Shown: positions 1 to 9,364, counted from the first letter of the stretch. The stretch: DNA of 39,231 bases from Sergeia podlipaevii (GCA_030849805.1 JASANZ010002049.1:1-39231); one strand, 5' to 3'. Notes: generated by a model from the letters alone, not told the origin. Numbers and translations: made by a program.

Positions 1-44
1 CGGATAGCGACGTGGCTCAGGAGGTTGTTGAGGCGCTGCGCCAT
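1..44 (-). CDS. 5' end of an unidentified protein-coding gene, cut by the window edge
   Basis: The minus strand has an ATG at 44-42 followed by 14 open codons reading MAQRLNNLLSHVAI and then a partial codon. Third positions are G/C-rich, as in the other genes here. What makes it convincing is the upstream context: a pyrimidine tract (62-81 on the coding strand) and an AG at 58-59, leaving a 13-nt 5' UTR. This matches the trypanosomatid trans-splice layout. Too little protein is present to name a family. It would be the next gene downstream in the same transcription unit. Confidence 0.55.
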   Translation of the reverse strand, partial: MAQRLNNLLSHVAI

Positions 45-57
45 TTTGTCTGTTTGT

Positions 58-59
58 CT
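58..59 (-). promoter_or_regulatory. Predicted spliced-leader acceptor for the gene at 1-44
   Basis: The coding strand reads a pyrimidine-rich run (62-81) followed by the first AG at 58-59, 13 nt before the ATG. Spacing and composition fit trypanosomatid trans-splicing. This is inferred from sequence only. Confidence 0.5.
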
Positions 60-118
60 TTGGAGGAAAAAAGGTAAGAAGTTGCACTAAACTATTAAAC
101 TGGCTTGCTAAGGCTAGC

Positions 119-154
<36 letters not shown>
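119..154. repeat. Compound dinucleotide microsatellite (TA)n(TG)n
   Basis: Seven TA units pass directly into eleven TG units. It lies in the presumed 3' UTR or spacer between two minus-strand genes and is likely length-polymorphic. Confidence 0.85.
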
Positions 155-420
155 ATAAAGAAGGAGACAAAGGCAAATTATATTGCCAGAAGACAGACAG
201 ACAGGAAGAGAGAGAGAGAGAGAGAAATGAAGAATGGTGAGGTGGAAGTACATAGAAAACGCTTCAACTACACTGCATTCCAGTTGGCGCATTGATGAAT
301 GGCTTCATAAGTTATGGGAAGGACACATCAAATACGTACTGGAAACATGCTTAATTGTGGATGTCCAATACTAAGTGGAGTGCATGGTAATGTATGCATG
401 TAAGTGTAGATGTAGAGATG

Positions 421-2127
421 TCAGCAGTGGAGACCTAGGCACATGTGTAAGCATCGATCTGCCAGGCTTCGCAGTGTGGCCTCACCTTTCTCCTCTACTG
501 TTTCGCCGCTTGCTTGTGCCGCTGTTGCCTGCTGTGCGTAGTAGTCAGTGATGTGCATGACCAACTGAGGAATGCACAGGTGACCAATGAACTGCACAGT
601 GTCACGATCGTTGAGGGCTTGCATAACGTCACTGAGGGACAGCCGGACTTCACGGCCCTTGGCATTTGGGACACTTGGTGATGCATTGTCCACGCTCTGC
701 TCTTCCCCCTTCCAACATTTACTCTGTGGCCGCTGACGCGGCGGCTGTGGGTACATCATGTATGCGGCGTAGGCACTATGACTGGCGATTGAGTTTGCCT
801 CGTGATCGCTGCCCTTAGTTTCGTGCTGCTTGTGCATGAGTGTAACCAGCAGCACATAAAGTAACGCGAGCGCAACACTAAGCACCTCTGCCTCTGGGCG
901 TTTCACAAGTACTCTCCGCACGGCGAGTAGGAGGCTTCGGCGCTGAAAGCCATCAAGCATTGGGATTAGGTGACCAAGCGTCTCGGCCGCGTCGCGGTAC
1001 ACATCGACGGTATAGTCAGCCTCTGTGAAGGCCCGCATAGCGAGTGCATAGACGCCGTGCTGAAGAAGAGAAAGGCGGTTCTGTGGAAACGCTGCGCAGT
1101 CCCGCGCGAAGCGAAGCGCAGGCCGCCTTATATCTAAGCAACTCCAGTTGGAGAGCAGAGCGGCGGTGACAGCGGGAAGTACGGTACCAACATGGCAGAA
1201 GAGAACGGCCACCGGCACTTCTTCAGCAGTGGGCCCGTCTGTATCTGCATCTGCAGCCGTGGCTTCCACACATGCGCGGGGTTTGGCGGCCAGCTCCGAA
1301 AGGAAACGCAGTGCCTGTGTCTGCACTTGCTGGCTCCGATAGTGCCACTCCAGTGCAGCCAGCACCTCTGCCACTAGTGCACTGTGCAGTACCGCATCAG
1401 CACTCTCGCACTGACGCACAAGAGCATGAGCACAGGCCACTGTCTCCGCCACTAGCTCTTCCATGCCTGGAAAGTCATGCAGGAGGTGCGCCAGAGATTC
1501 TGCAAAGCATGTGTACCTCTCTGCAAGCGCTGGCATTGAATAAGAAGAACAAGAAGAGGCGCCAACACGTACCATCCCGTACGCACACACTACGCGCAGC
1601 AGCTCAGAGCGGGTCTGTGGATGAGGCAGCATGTGTTTCACTACCTTGAGAGCCGCCGTCACCAATTTGGGTCTGTGTGAGGCAAGGCAGGCATAGACCA
1701 CCTCTGGCGCCTCGGCCTCGGCCAGGTTACTAGGCTCCTCGAGAAACGTGGAACTTTCTTCAATAGCCCAGTACTGGATTTGATCAAGAAGATCAGCAAG
1801 AAGCGCCACGCGCTGCAGTTCATCAGCACGCACCATGACATACATAAACCGTAGCTGGGCTGAGTCGCTGCTTGCAGGCTGGGTGAGATCCTGCGAGGTA
1901 CCAAACAATAACTCACGACGCAACCGTGCAATGTGTTCTTCCACAGTTGCAATAGCGGGTGGCTCTGGGGCAGACTCTGCCATCACGTGAGCCTCGTTCT
2001 GATGACTTGTGCATTCATGTGAAAGAGCAGTGGTGCCGTCTGCACAGGAACTATCAAAGGCATGATTCACATCGTCAGAAGTGCCGATGATAACCTCCTT
2101 GCGGACTATAGACGCTGCTTCTTCCAT
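421..2127 (-). CDS. Conserved-type hypothetical protein, predicted helical-repeat (ARM/HEAT-like) solenoid
   Basis: A 568-residue protein of unknown function. After a polar N-terminus of about 50 residues it is almost entirely amphipathic helix, rich in Leu and Ala, in a repeating helix-turn-helix rhythm (for example AALKVVKHMLPHPQTRSELL, then a run of LAERY, FAESLAHLL, MEELVAETV). This is the look of an armadillo/HEAT scaffold, with no catalytic motif, signal peptide or membrane segment. A low-complexity polar stretch (about residues 445-490) interrupts the C-terminal third. A PSMD5-like proteasome-assembly chaperone is one possibility for a roughly 500-residue HEAT protein, but no signature proves it. 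The start is the ATG at 2127. Upstream in-frame codons encode YIHTYIYRERDRERE, which is translated microsatellite DNA, so I excluded them. Confidence 0.75.
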   Translation of the reverse strand: MEEAASIVRKEVIIGTSDDVNHAFDSSCADGTTALSHECTSHQNEAHVMAESAPEPPAIATVEEHIARLRRELLFGTSQDLTQPASSDSAQLRFMYVMVRADELQRVALLADLLDQIQYWAIEESSTFLEEPSNLAEAEAPEVVYACLASHRPKLVTAALKVVKHMLPHPQTRSELLRVVCAYGMVRVGASSCSSYSMPALAERYTCFAESLAHLLHDFPGMEELVAETVACAHALVRQCESADAVLHSALVAEVLAALEWHYRSQQVQTQALRFLSELAAKPRACVEATAADADTDGPTAEEVPVAVLFCHVGTVLPAVTAALLSNWSCLDIRRPALRFARDCAAFPQNRLSLLQHGVYALAMRAFTEADYTVDVYRDAAETLGHLIPMLDGFQRRSLLLAVRRVLVKRPEAEVLSVALALLYVLLVTLMHKQHETKGSDHEANSIASHSAYAAYMMYPQPPRQRPQSKCWKGEEQSVDNASPSVPNAKGREVRLSLSDVMQALNDRDTVQFIGHLCIPQLVMHITDYYAQQATAAQASGETVEEKGEATLRSLADRCLHMCLGLHC

Positions 2128-2130
2128 TTC

Positions 2131-2173
2131 TCTCTCTCTATCTCTCTCTCTATATATATATGTATGTATGTAT
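2131..2173. repeat. Microsatellite in the 5' UTR of the helical-repeat gene
   Basis: TC repeats pass into TA and then TATG units. On the transcribed strand this is a CATA/TA/GA-rich leader ending in (GA)n immediately before the ATG at 2127. It lies downstream of the predicted acceptor, so it should be in the mature mRNA. Confidence 0.75.
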
Positions 2174-2211
2174 GTGAGAAAGCGCAAGTGAGTCACTGGT
2201 AGTTTCCTTTA

Positions 2212-2213
2212 CT
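2212..2213 (-). promoter_or_regulatory. Predicted spliced-leader acceptor for the helical-repeat gene
   Basis: This is the first AG on the coding strand after a T-rich tract (about 2217-2232). It gives a 5' UTR of about 84 nt. It supports ATG 2127 as the first usable start. Confidence 0.5.
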
Positions 2214-2673
2214 TTTGAAGAAAAAAAAAAGATTGAAGTTGGTATGAAAGAGAAAAGAAAGTAAGAATTTTAGTGCGTTGACACAATGATATAAATACAG
2301 AAGGAAGAATGACCAGTGACAATATATATAACGATGACACATAGTGCATCCCTGTACCATATACAAAACACGCTGCTGTAAAGCTTTTTAATTGCTACTT
2401 TTGCAGAGGCGTCGGGTATTTTCTCTTCCTTCTTCTCCCTTCATAATGAAATAAGAAAGCAAAACCAAAAAAAAAAATAGAAAAAGTGAAAAAAAAAAAA
2501 TGAAACACGTGGTGGCAACTAAAGAGAAGTGCCTGCAGCCACAACGATAGTGAGCAAAGCCCTTCTCTCTGTCTCTTCAAAAGTTTATGTCTCTTCCCCC
2601 CACACACACACTCTCTCTCTCCCTCTAGTACACTAGCTATATTCAGTAGCACGATAAGATATGAGGAGACATA

Positions 2674-2692
2674 AAGAGAGAGAGAGAGAGAG
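2674..2692. repeat. (GA)n microsatellite
   Basis: About nine GA units lie 30 nt past the vault-protein stop codon. On the transcribed strand this is a (CT)n tract and could serve as a pyrimidine tract for downstream trans-splicing. Confidence 0.8.
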
Positions 2693-2722
2693 GATATATT
2701 CTCAACAGGCAACCAGCTGCCC

Positions 2723-5482
2723 TCATGAGGTTTGGGTGAGCCGTTGGGCTACGTTGACGAGGTTGATCGGGGCGGTACCATCTGTCACTAGAAAGCCCTG
2801 CAGGCCCAATCCCTCCAGCAGCTTCGCCTGCAGCTCCGGCCCTGCCTGAGCCAGCGCCACCACAGTCTCCTTCCCTAGCGCAGCCATAATCTTCTCATAC
2901 TTCCTTGCCTCCAGGTCTGCGAGCTTCTTGGCCTTATCAACAGCAAGGTTATTCATTGCCTTCCTGTGGTTCAGGTCCATGTTCATGCGGAGCTTAAGAA
3001 TCTCCAACTCTGACTCCACCCCGACCTCATGCGCCTCACACCGGCGCTCCGTGGTATCAAGATCTGCCTGAGCCTCTACTAAGCGTGCCTCGCTCTCTGC
3101 AAGTGCCTGGGCCTGGCTTGCACCGCATTGCTCAATAGTGGCGTTGCGCACGATTACATCCAGAAGTTCCGCTCGAGCCTCCTCCGCGCTGCTGCGGTCC
3201 TTCATTACCTGCAGGTCGATCGCACCGTTGGCTTCCTGCTCCAGGAGCGTGGCGTTGTGTGTCGCCTCGTTCTCCTGGGACTTGGTGATAATTTCTACCG
3301 CAAGCTGCACGCTCTTCGTGAGAGCCTGGCGGGTTTTCACATCAACGGGCTCGACGCTCTGGACGTCGACGTTGGTGACCAGCATACCGTTGGCATGAAA
3401 GTAGAGCGCCGATCCACGCACCTCGGTAGAGCCGTCCACGCCCTCGCTAAACACTGCCTGCTTGATGAGCGTGGAGGAGTTCCGATGAAAGTCCTCAAAG
3501 GTTTCGTTTGCGATGGCCGAGCGCACGCGGCTCGCGAGTGTCTTGCATGCCTCACCAATAAAATCAGGTATAGTGAAGGCAATCTCCGCCACTCGCTGCA
3601 TATCACTCGTATCAAACTCCCAGTTGTACGCGAGCTGCAGGGTGAGACGGGCGTGATCGAGCGTCTCCACCTCAATGACGTCCGCCATGTAGTCGGGGCC
3701 GAGATACATGGTGAGACAATGAATCTGATTGGGTTGCTTGGGACGACCACCGGAAAGTACGCTAGGGATGAACTGCTCATGTGGACCGAGTGTTACTGCG
3801 GCAGGCCCCGCCACGACGCGGCTCACGCCAGTGCTAAGGTCGCACAGCCGCAGTAAAGAATTGTGCTCCACGTTGACAGACAAGACGGAGTAGCGGCTGA
3901 TGTCTTCCGGCTGCAAACGCACCTCGTCGCAGTCGACGCCACTACACCTCTGCTGCTCCTCGCTACCATTATGTTTGTCTCCCGAACTGACGAAAAGACC
4001 AGCCCCACCCTCGACCCCCCGCAGTGCGTTTGTTTCCGCCATAAATGCGCTGACAATTTCCGGCGTCTCAGACACACGGAGAGAGAGACGAGGAGCATCG
4101 AGCAGCAGCCGCACGCGCGGACGCACTGGTTTTCCCCATAGTTCCTCATCCTCGCTAAGCTGGAAGGGAGCACCGTGCACACTGCGGATGGTGCCGGTGC
4201 AAACGTTGCGCACGTACACGCCTTCATTTTGGTTGAGCAGCAGCCGCCTGCGTCGCTCCAGCACACGTATGCTCAGAGGCGGCACGAAGCAGCGAGGCCC
4301 CGCAACGAGCCAGCGTTCTGCCACGTCCCGAGAGACACCTGCAACGTCAGTACATGGCTTCAGCGCCTTGACAAGAAGAGCCTCCGATTCATTGAGTACA
4401 TACGCGTCGCGCACTCTTCCCCCAACAAGTCGCTCGCCGGGATGCAAGAAGAAGGTGCATGGACCCTCCCGGATGATCGCCTTCCCCCAGTGCTGTGTCT
4501 TGCCCTCTGTTGTGCTGGCCGTCAGCTCGAGATAGTTCTCCAGCACACAATACTGCCGTGACCCCACGGACGTAACAGATAGCGTGCGTATCACCTCCTC
4601 TACCAAGCTGGGGATGAAGGCCCCTGTGGGCAGATCTGCCTGGGTGACGAGCCACTCATCTCCAACCGCACGAGGCAACGCAAAGACGGAGTCCCCGACT
4701 GGCAGCTTCTCAAGCGCGCGTACGTGAACCGCCGTGGTAGGCGTCAGCACAGTGGCGTGCAGCACGCGTTCCACTGTGGCGCAGGGATGGATGAAGCAGT
4801 CCCCGTGCTCTCGCATAATCCACCGCTCCCCCGCCGTGCGCACGACTGCCTCGCCACTCGCTGTGTCTACAAACGTAATATCGGCGCGCAGCAGTAGAGC
4901 CGTGTTCTCCCTCACTCTCACCGCATTTATGGTGCGCAAAATTCGATCTCGTGGATTCGGTGCGTAGCGGCCTGGCCCGGTGAAAAGAAACTGCTCAGTG
5001 GCGACGCGCGTGTGCGCAGCGCCGTCCTGTGGGGCTGTGTAAGTGTAGTTCTCCGTTGCCTCAAGTACGAGCGCCTCATTATACGCGAGAAGTAAGATCG
5101 GCGTAGGGTTGTCTGCCACCTCGCCTGGGAATAAAGGAAACGGTGCTTGAGCAAAGCGGTACTCTACCTGTCCCATCATGCAGCGCCACGTGCGGGGCCG
5201 CCTGAGGCACAGCGGGTTGTTGCTGACAAGTGTGTAGCCCACTGCGCATACATCGGCCTCGTTGCTCATGTCCAGCTCTCCCCCCTCGCGCACCACGGGG
5301 TTGTGGATGGCGACATAGTGGTCAGGTGGAACTATGATGCACTTCTGCGGAGTATCATGAAGCACACGATAATGATCGTAAAGAGTAAACGTAAGGGGAC
5401 CCTCAAGCGTGAGTATCTGGCATGTGTTGCTGTCTTCCACATGCACGTACTCGTAAGGACACAGACGATAAACCCCTGGCAT
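2723..5482 (-). CDS. MVP: Major vault protein
   Basis: 919 residues, close to the family's usual 850-900. MVP self-assembles into the cytoplasmic barrel-shaped vault particle. The N-terminal half (about 1-560) consists of vault repeats, opening with the typical P-x-x-Y-V-H-V-x-D-x-N pattern. Residues about 590-720 form the SPFH-like shoulder. Residues about 720-870 are the long charged cap helix, a coiled coil rich in Glu, Ala, Lys and Arg. The C-terminus (about 870-919) has the diagnostic cap-ring motif AQAGPELQAKLLEGLGLQ followed by TDG-x-x-PINL. A Ser/Gly-rich insertion (about 485-525) just before the last repeats is unusual. No vault PARP or TEP1 gene is in view. The ATG at 5482 follows a predicted acceptor by 21 nt. 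Trypanosomatids commonly carry several MVP paralogues; I cannot say which this is. Confidence 0.95.
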   Translation of the reverse strand: MPGVYRLCPYEYVHVEDSNTCQILTLEGPLTFTLYDHYRVLHDTPQKCIIVPPDHYVAIHNPVVREGGELDMSNEADVCAVGYTLVSNNPLCLRRPRTWRCMMGQVEYRFAQAPFPLFPGEVADNPTPILLLAYNEALVLEATENYTYTAPQDGAAHTRVATEQFLFTGPGRYAPNPRDRILRTINAVRVRENTALLLRADITFVDTASGEAVVRTAGERWIMREHGDCFIHPCATVERVLHATVLTPTTAVHVRALEKLPVGDSVFALPRAVGDEWLVTQADLPTGAFIPSLVEEVIRTLSVTSVGSRQYCVLENYLELTASTTEGKTQHWGKAIIREGPCTFFLHPGERLVGGRVRDAYVLNESEALLVKALKPCTDVAGVSRDVAERWLVAGPRCFVPPLSIRVLERRRRLLLNQNEGVYVRNVCTGTIRSVHGAPFQLSEDEELWGKPVRPRVRLLLDAPRLSLRVSETPEIVSAFMAETNALRGVEGGAGLFVSSGDKHNGSEEQQRCSGVDCDEVRLQPEDISRYSVLSVNVEHNSLLRLCDLSTGVSRVVAGPAAVTLGPHEQFIPSVLSGGRPKQPNQIHCLTMYLGPDYMADVIEVETLDHARLTLQLAYNWEFDTSDMQRVAEIAFTIPDFIGEACKTLASRVRSAIANETFEDFHRNSSTLIKQAVFSEGVDGSTEVRGSALYFHANGMLVTNVDVQSVEPVDVKTRQALTKSVQLAVEIITKSQENEATHNATLLEQEANGAIDLQVMKDRSSAEEARAELLDVIVRNATIEQCGASQAQALAESEARLVEAQADLDTTERRCEAHEVGVESELEILKLRMNMDLNHRKAMNNLAVDKAKKLADLEARKYEKIMAALGKETVVALAQAGPELQAKLLEGLGLQGFLVTDGTAPINLVNVAQRLTQTS

Positions 5483-6268
5483 CGTTGCTTAGATGCTACC
5501 CACCTAAAGAATGGAAGGAAAAGAAAGACAGGCAGAGACAGTTTTGCCTTTGAGCAGGAGCCTGAATGCTCGAGAAAGAAAAAATACAAGATAGGTACTA
5601 AGATGTGCAGGTTGAAAAATGAAAAGAAAAGAGATCAAAAACGAATCAACAAACAAACAAACAAAAAAATGCAGCAGAAAATTTCAGTAACAACACTGAC
5701 TGGGTGTTTGAGATAAATAGTACTACCTCCTAAACTGCATTAAAGGAAAGACAAAAAAGAATGAGAGAGAGAGCAAAAGGGAAAAAAAACACAAATAGAT
5801 GAGCACTGCAAAAGCAAAGAAACATGTGATAGAAGGAGGGGGAGGAAGGAGCAACTAAAAAGATGCACTTTATTCACCTGCCTCTTCCATAAACAGAATA
5901 CGAATTTGCCACTTTCGATATGAAAGAGAAAGCACACACAGACAATATATATATGTGTATTTGCCAATGAAGGTAACTACTCAACTAATATAGTAAGAAT
6001 AAATGCTATATGTAACATCATCTGTATGATAAGGGAAGACTGCATGCACAACCACTGTAGCCATCAGCCTACCACCGGAAGAAAAAAAAAAGCTCAAACA
6101 ATTCATGAGTACAAACAGATCCATCCCACAACGTATATATATATATGACGATGATATCGATAGGAGCGCTTCGGTCATCCAAAATTTCTATGAGCTGCGC
6201 ATGCGTGCGTGCATTCACCACGAGGGGAAGGTTCCGCAGTCCCTCCCCTCTCTTTCTCTCTCTCTCAA
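5483..6268. other. Intergenic spacer
   Basis: This contains the short vault 5' UTR and the 3' UTR of the LRR gene at 6269-8503. It is purine-rich on the plus strand (5510-5830), so pyrimidine-rich in the RNA. It holds an (ACAA)n patch near 5650-5668, short TA repeats near 5946 and 6133, and a (TC)n run at 6247-6266 directly after the LRR stop codon. No RNA gene is recognised. Confidence 0.6.
5504..5505 (-). promoter_or_regulatory. Predicted spliced-leader acceptor for the vault gene
   Basis: A strong pyrimidine tract on the coding strand (5506-5532) ends in TTTAG at 5504-5505, giving a 21-nt 5' UTR. It is one of the cleanest acceptors in the window. Confidence 0.6.
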
Positions 6269-8503
6269 CTACATCTGCATCTCCTCCCCTACTGCAGTGC
6301 GAATACCTAACGCGAGGACCATGAGGAACGCCGCCACCGTGTCATATGGCATATCCTCCGCCCCACACGTCACGTAGAGAGACTTCATAAGTACATGCAC
6401 AGCCAGCCAGTAGTCCTCCGGCGCTGCCCCCATCGCCTGTTGTCTCCTGCCGATACCCTTCAGTACCTCCGCTACCTTGACCCAGTCCGTGTCCGTCGCA
6501 ATACCACGCAAAGTTGTCACGATAAGGCGTAGAAAGGAGTTGCTGTAGATCTCTTCCTCATCACTCAAACCGCTGCCCTCTGCTCTCTGTTGCTGCATCC
6601 GTACTGCGAGTTGTACATTCGGCGGTAGGTACCGCATCTCGGCCTCCCGCTCCTCACGGCGCTGGTTCTGCTGCGCCTGTACGCCCTCGACGTCTGTAAA
6701 GATAGAACGCACAAGTGGATCCGGCACTACACGGGCAATACCGACCGACACCGTTCGCGCAATCTCATTCAAAAGCGGCGCGCGCGCAGCAGGGGGGATC
6801 AAGGAGTTTGCGCCTGCCACCTCTGCGGCCCGTTGCTGCCGCAGCGGCGCACTGCAATCCTCGTATGCATCCATCGCCTCCGTCGTGCTGTTGCGCACCC
6901 ACACATCTACATCCCCAACCGGGGCAGCGGAGAGCATTGCCCAGACCCCTAGTGCCTCCTTCAGCGAGGAGAAAGGAATAGAGGAGGGGGAGGTGAGGTA
7001 GCTATACTGCGAGGTAAACACATTGAGAGTGTCGTGCTGGATACTCTCGCTGTTCGCACGTGTCACCTGTGCTATGCGGCGTAGGGTGGCCTCGGAGCAA
7101 GGATTGTCTTGCATGTCTACTCGAATGATTCGATGGTTGCGGCGCGCGAGACGGAGCAGCAGTTCGGCACCACCTTCATAGATGCGGTTGTGTGCCAGCG
7201 ACACCGTGTGCAGATACCGATGCCGTGAGAACAACGCACACAGGCGCGCGCAGGTGATATTGCCAAGTTCATTGCGATCCGCGATGAACTGCCGAAGGTT
7301 AGAGCAATGAGCGAACGTAAGCAGCAGTGGAGCAAACGCTTCATCCCCTAGAAGAACCCTATCAAGCCGTACCACAGTCAAGCCGTTGCAACGATACGGA
7401 AACGTCATACCAGCAGCACCATTGATATTATTATTACTATTATTGCTATCATTGCCCTTGTCTTTTCCGCTAGCACCCTTTCTCTTCTTTCTCACGGAGC
7501 CACTATGATCCACCACAGATGCCTCCTCCTCCAGCTCCTCCTCCCCCTCCTCCTCCTCGCTATCTGCCTTGAGCAGGAGGGCCACCAGTTCAGCCCGCTG
7601 CTTCACAGGACGGCAGTAGTACTGAGAGTAGAAAAGACTGTAGTGTCTGTACAGCTCGTGCAGGGGCATGCTGCCATATGGCAGGCGCACCTTCACCGCC
7701 AGATCCATACTCAGTCGTGGAGAACGGGACTGTGTACCTAGCAGCTCGTGCAATCCCTGTTCTGCCTCCATAGCCGCCGCCACCCTCTCAGCAAGACTGA
7801 CAACGCGTACCATCACATCCACAAGAAGTGCCGAGTCCGCCTCAGAGACCTCACCCTCACCCTCATCCTTTGCCACCGCTTGCTTGCCAGAGGTAGAAGA
7901 GGGGGTTGGCGCGATGGCGTTGCGGATCGCCTTCACAGGGACCCGCACTCGCAATATCGTGCAAAGGTCCTCCGTGACGTAGCGCTTTGCAGATGGAATA
8001 AAAAGTCTCTTCACCGCCAGCAGAACGCTCCGCTGCTGCTGCAGGCCCTGATGTCCCTGCACCGTCACGGCAAGGTCAAGAGAGTGGTACCCGGGGCTGC
8101 TTGAATTCCCTTCTCCCTCTACAGCAGCAGAAGCTGCATCTGTATGCTCCTCAGTGAGCCCGACATCGTCGGCTGCCGCGTCCCTAGCAAGCTCCAGCAT
8201 CACAGGAAGGAACACAGCCGTCTGAGTTGCGGTATCGGTTGCTGCAGCGGTCGTATAGGTGGAGCGGGGACTGCTTGATGCGGTTGACGTCTTGCAAATA
8301 GCAAGTGGAGCAGCTGAGGAGGTGGCCACACTGCCCAGGACCTCTTCCACCCTCGCATACGGGGCTGTGGCGGTGACGTGCAGAGAAATCGCGAGGCCTT
8401 GCTTCTCTGCCGCTGCGATGCATGAAGAGTCCTTCACCTCGTACCCCACAACGGTGGCGGCTACAGAGCCAAAGAAGAGAACCTCACGCACGGTGCTCGT
8501 CAT
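6269..8503 (-). CDS. Leucine-rich-repeat protein of unknown function
   Basis: 744 residues. The N-terminal about 310 residues show no known motif. An acidic, Glu-rich stretch (about 313-335) is followed by a basic KKRK patch and an Asn/Ser run encoded by AAT/AAC repeats (about 355-362). Residues about 370-490 contain RNI-type leucine-rich repeats, with the patterns LRQFIADRNELG, LHTVSLAHNRI and IIRVDMQDNPC. The last 250 residues are mixed helix with no recognised domain. There is no signal peptide or membrane segment. The LRRs suggest a protein-binding role, but the partner is unknown. The upstream neighbour at 9365-13810 has LRRs with a similar end-cap. The ATG at 8503 opens a hydrophobically patterned N-terminus, but no AG lies in the 108 nt before it. 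Confidence 0.85.
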   Translation of the reverse strand: MTSTVREVLFFGSVAATVVGYEVKDSSCIAAAEKQGLAISLHVTATAPYARVEEVLGSVATSSAAPLAICKTSTASSSPRSTYTTAAATDTATQTAVFLPVMLELARDAAADDVGLTEEHTDAASAAVEGEGNSSSPGYHSLDLAVTVQGHQGLQQQRSVLLAVKRLFIPSAKRYVTEDLCTILRVRVPVKAIRNAIAPTPSSTSGKQAVAKDEGEGEVSEADSALLVDVMVRVVSLAERVAAAMEAEQGLHELLGTQSRSPRLSMDLAVKVRLPYGSMPLHELYRHYSLFYSQYYCRPVKQRAELVALLLKADSEEEEGEEELEEEASVVDHSGSVRKKRKGASGKDKGNDSNNSNNNINGAAGMTFPYRCNGLTVVRLDRVLLGDEAFAPLLLTFAHCSNLRQFIADRNELGNITCARLCALFSRHRYLHTVSLAHNRIYEGGAELLLRLARRNHRIIRVDMQDNPCSEATLRRIAQVTRANSESIQHDTLNVFTSQYSYLTSPSSIPFSSLKEALGVWAMLSAAPVGDVDVWVRNSTTEAMDAYEDCSAPLRQQRAAEVAGANSLIPPAARAPLLNEIARTVSVGIARVVPDPLVRSIFTDVEGVQAQQNQRREEREAEMRYLPPNVQLAVRMQQQRAEGSGLSDEEEIYSNSFLRLIVTTLRGIATDTDWVKVAEVLKGIGRRQQAMGAAPEDYWLAVHVLMKSLYVTCGAEDMPYDTVAAFLMVLALGIRTAVGEEMQM

Positions 8504-8614
8504 TGCAAAAGTGAGATATCACAGACAAAGAAAAAAAAAGCGGAGAGAACACAATCAGAAGGAAAGAAGAAGAGGGGGGGGGATGTATATATATGCGTAT
8601 ATATGCGTATGTAT

Positions 8615-8616
8615 CT
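8615..8616 (-). promoter_or_regulatory. Nearest upstream acceptor AG for the LRR gene at 6269-8503
   Basis: Scanning the coding strand back from ATG 8503, this is the first AG, 111 nt away. A pyrimidine tract lies at 8645-8676. The intervening leader is itself strongly pyrimidine-rich and AG-free, so acceptor choice here is ambiguous. Confidence 0.35.
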
Positions 8617-9078
8617 ATATATGTATATATATAGTGTGTCCAGGTAAAAAAGACAAGCGAGAAGAGGGAAAAGAAGTTTCACAAAAGCACACTACGAGAA
8701 CCCCCCACTCTACAAAAGAAAAAAAGAATAGAAAACACGTACACACAGCGCTACAGACTGATAAAAATAATAAGAAAAGAGAAATGAGAGAGTAGAAGAA
8801 AATGAATAGAAAGAAAAAATTGTGATGGGTGAGGCATGACTTTACATTGACAAAGTATGTTTGCACCTACTTTATTTTCCTTCTACTATACTTTTGCGCG
8901 GCTAAGGGTTTCTACAACTTCCCCCCCAAAAAAAAAAAAAATTATTGAAGGTGACTACTTGCTAGAGGTTTTACTCATTTCATCCTTTTTCATTTTTTTT
9001 TTTTCTAAATACAAATAGTTGAGTTCGTGATATACAATCTGTAGTTAGAGCCAAAGAATAATCTCGCTGTTGATACGA

Positions 9079-9102
9079 TGCACACACACACCCACACACA
9101 TA
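9079..9102. repeat. (CA)n microsatellite
   Basis: About ten CA units with one interruption, in the presumed 3' UTR of the LRR-TPR-CHAT gene. Confidence 0.75.
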
Positions 9103-9364
9103 TGCATCTTCACATTCTATATCATTGTGTACTCTCACGCAGATTTATTGACGTGAATATCTGTACATATGCACCCATACACCTATTGACACAAGTAAGC
9201 ACCTGCTGTATGTACATACAAAAAAACAACAACAACAGCCAAAGGCAATGTGATAGGACGCAAGTTGTTTCCGTAAGTTTGGCTGATTACGTCTTATCGC
9301 ATACACACGCCATCTCTCCCTTTGTTGCGGGTGTCATTCCTAGTTATATATTCTCTTCTCCACC

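Larger units (their letters stand above)
45..420. other. Intergenic spacer with microsatellites
   Basis: This holds the 3' UTR of the gene at 421-2127 and the acceptor of the fragment at 1-44. It contains a (TA)n run at 119-132 joined to a (TG)n run at 133-154, and a (GA)n run at about 206-224, which is (CT)n on the transcribed strand. I see no RNA gene or further coding region. Confidence 0.6.
2128..2722. other. Intergenic spacer
   Basis: This holds the 5' UTR of the helical-repeat gene and the 3' UTR of the vault gene. It is A-rich, with a ten-A run at about 2221 and nine-A runs near 2467 and 2491, and a (GA)n run at about 2674-2692. I see no tRNA-like, snoRNA-like or coding signal. Confidence 0.6.
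8504..9364. other. Intergenic spacer
   Basis: This contains the pyrimidine-rich leader of the gene ending at 6269 and the 3' UTR of the LRR-TPR-CHAT gene. It has a G9-10 run near 8573-8582, a doubled ATATGCGTAT 10-mer at 8591-8610, alternating TA/TG near 8611-8632, a long A-run near 8929, a T-run near 8994 and a (CA)n run at about 9079-9100. No coding or RNA gene signal is seen. Confidence 0.6.

Noticed and set aside
3128..3856. 242-residue plus-strand frame opposite the vault gene
   Set aside because: It is antisense to well-conserved MVP coding sequence, has no family resemblance and runs against the direction of all other genes.
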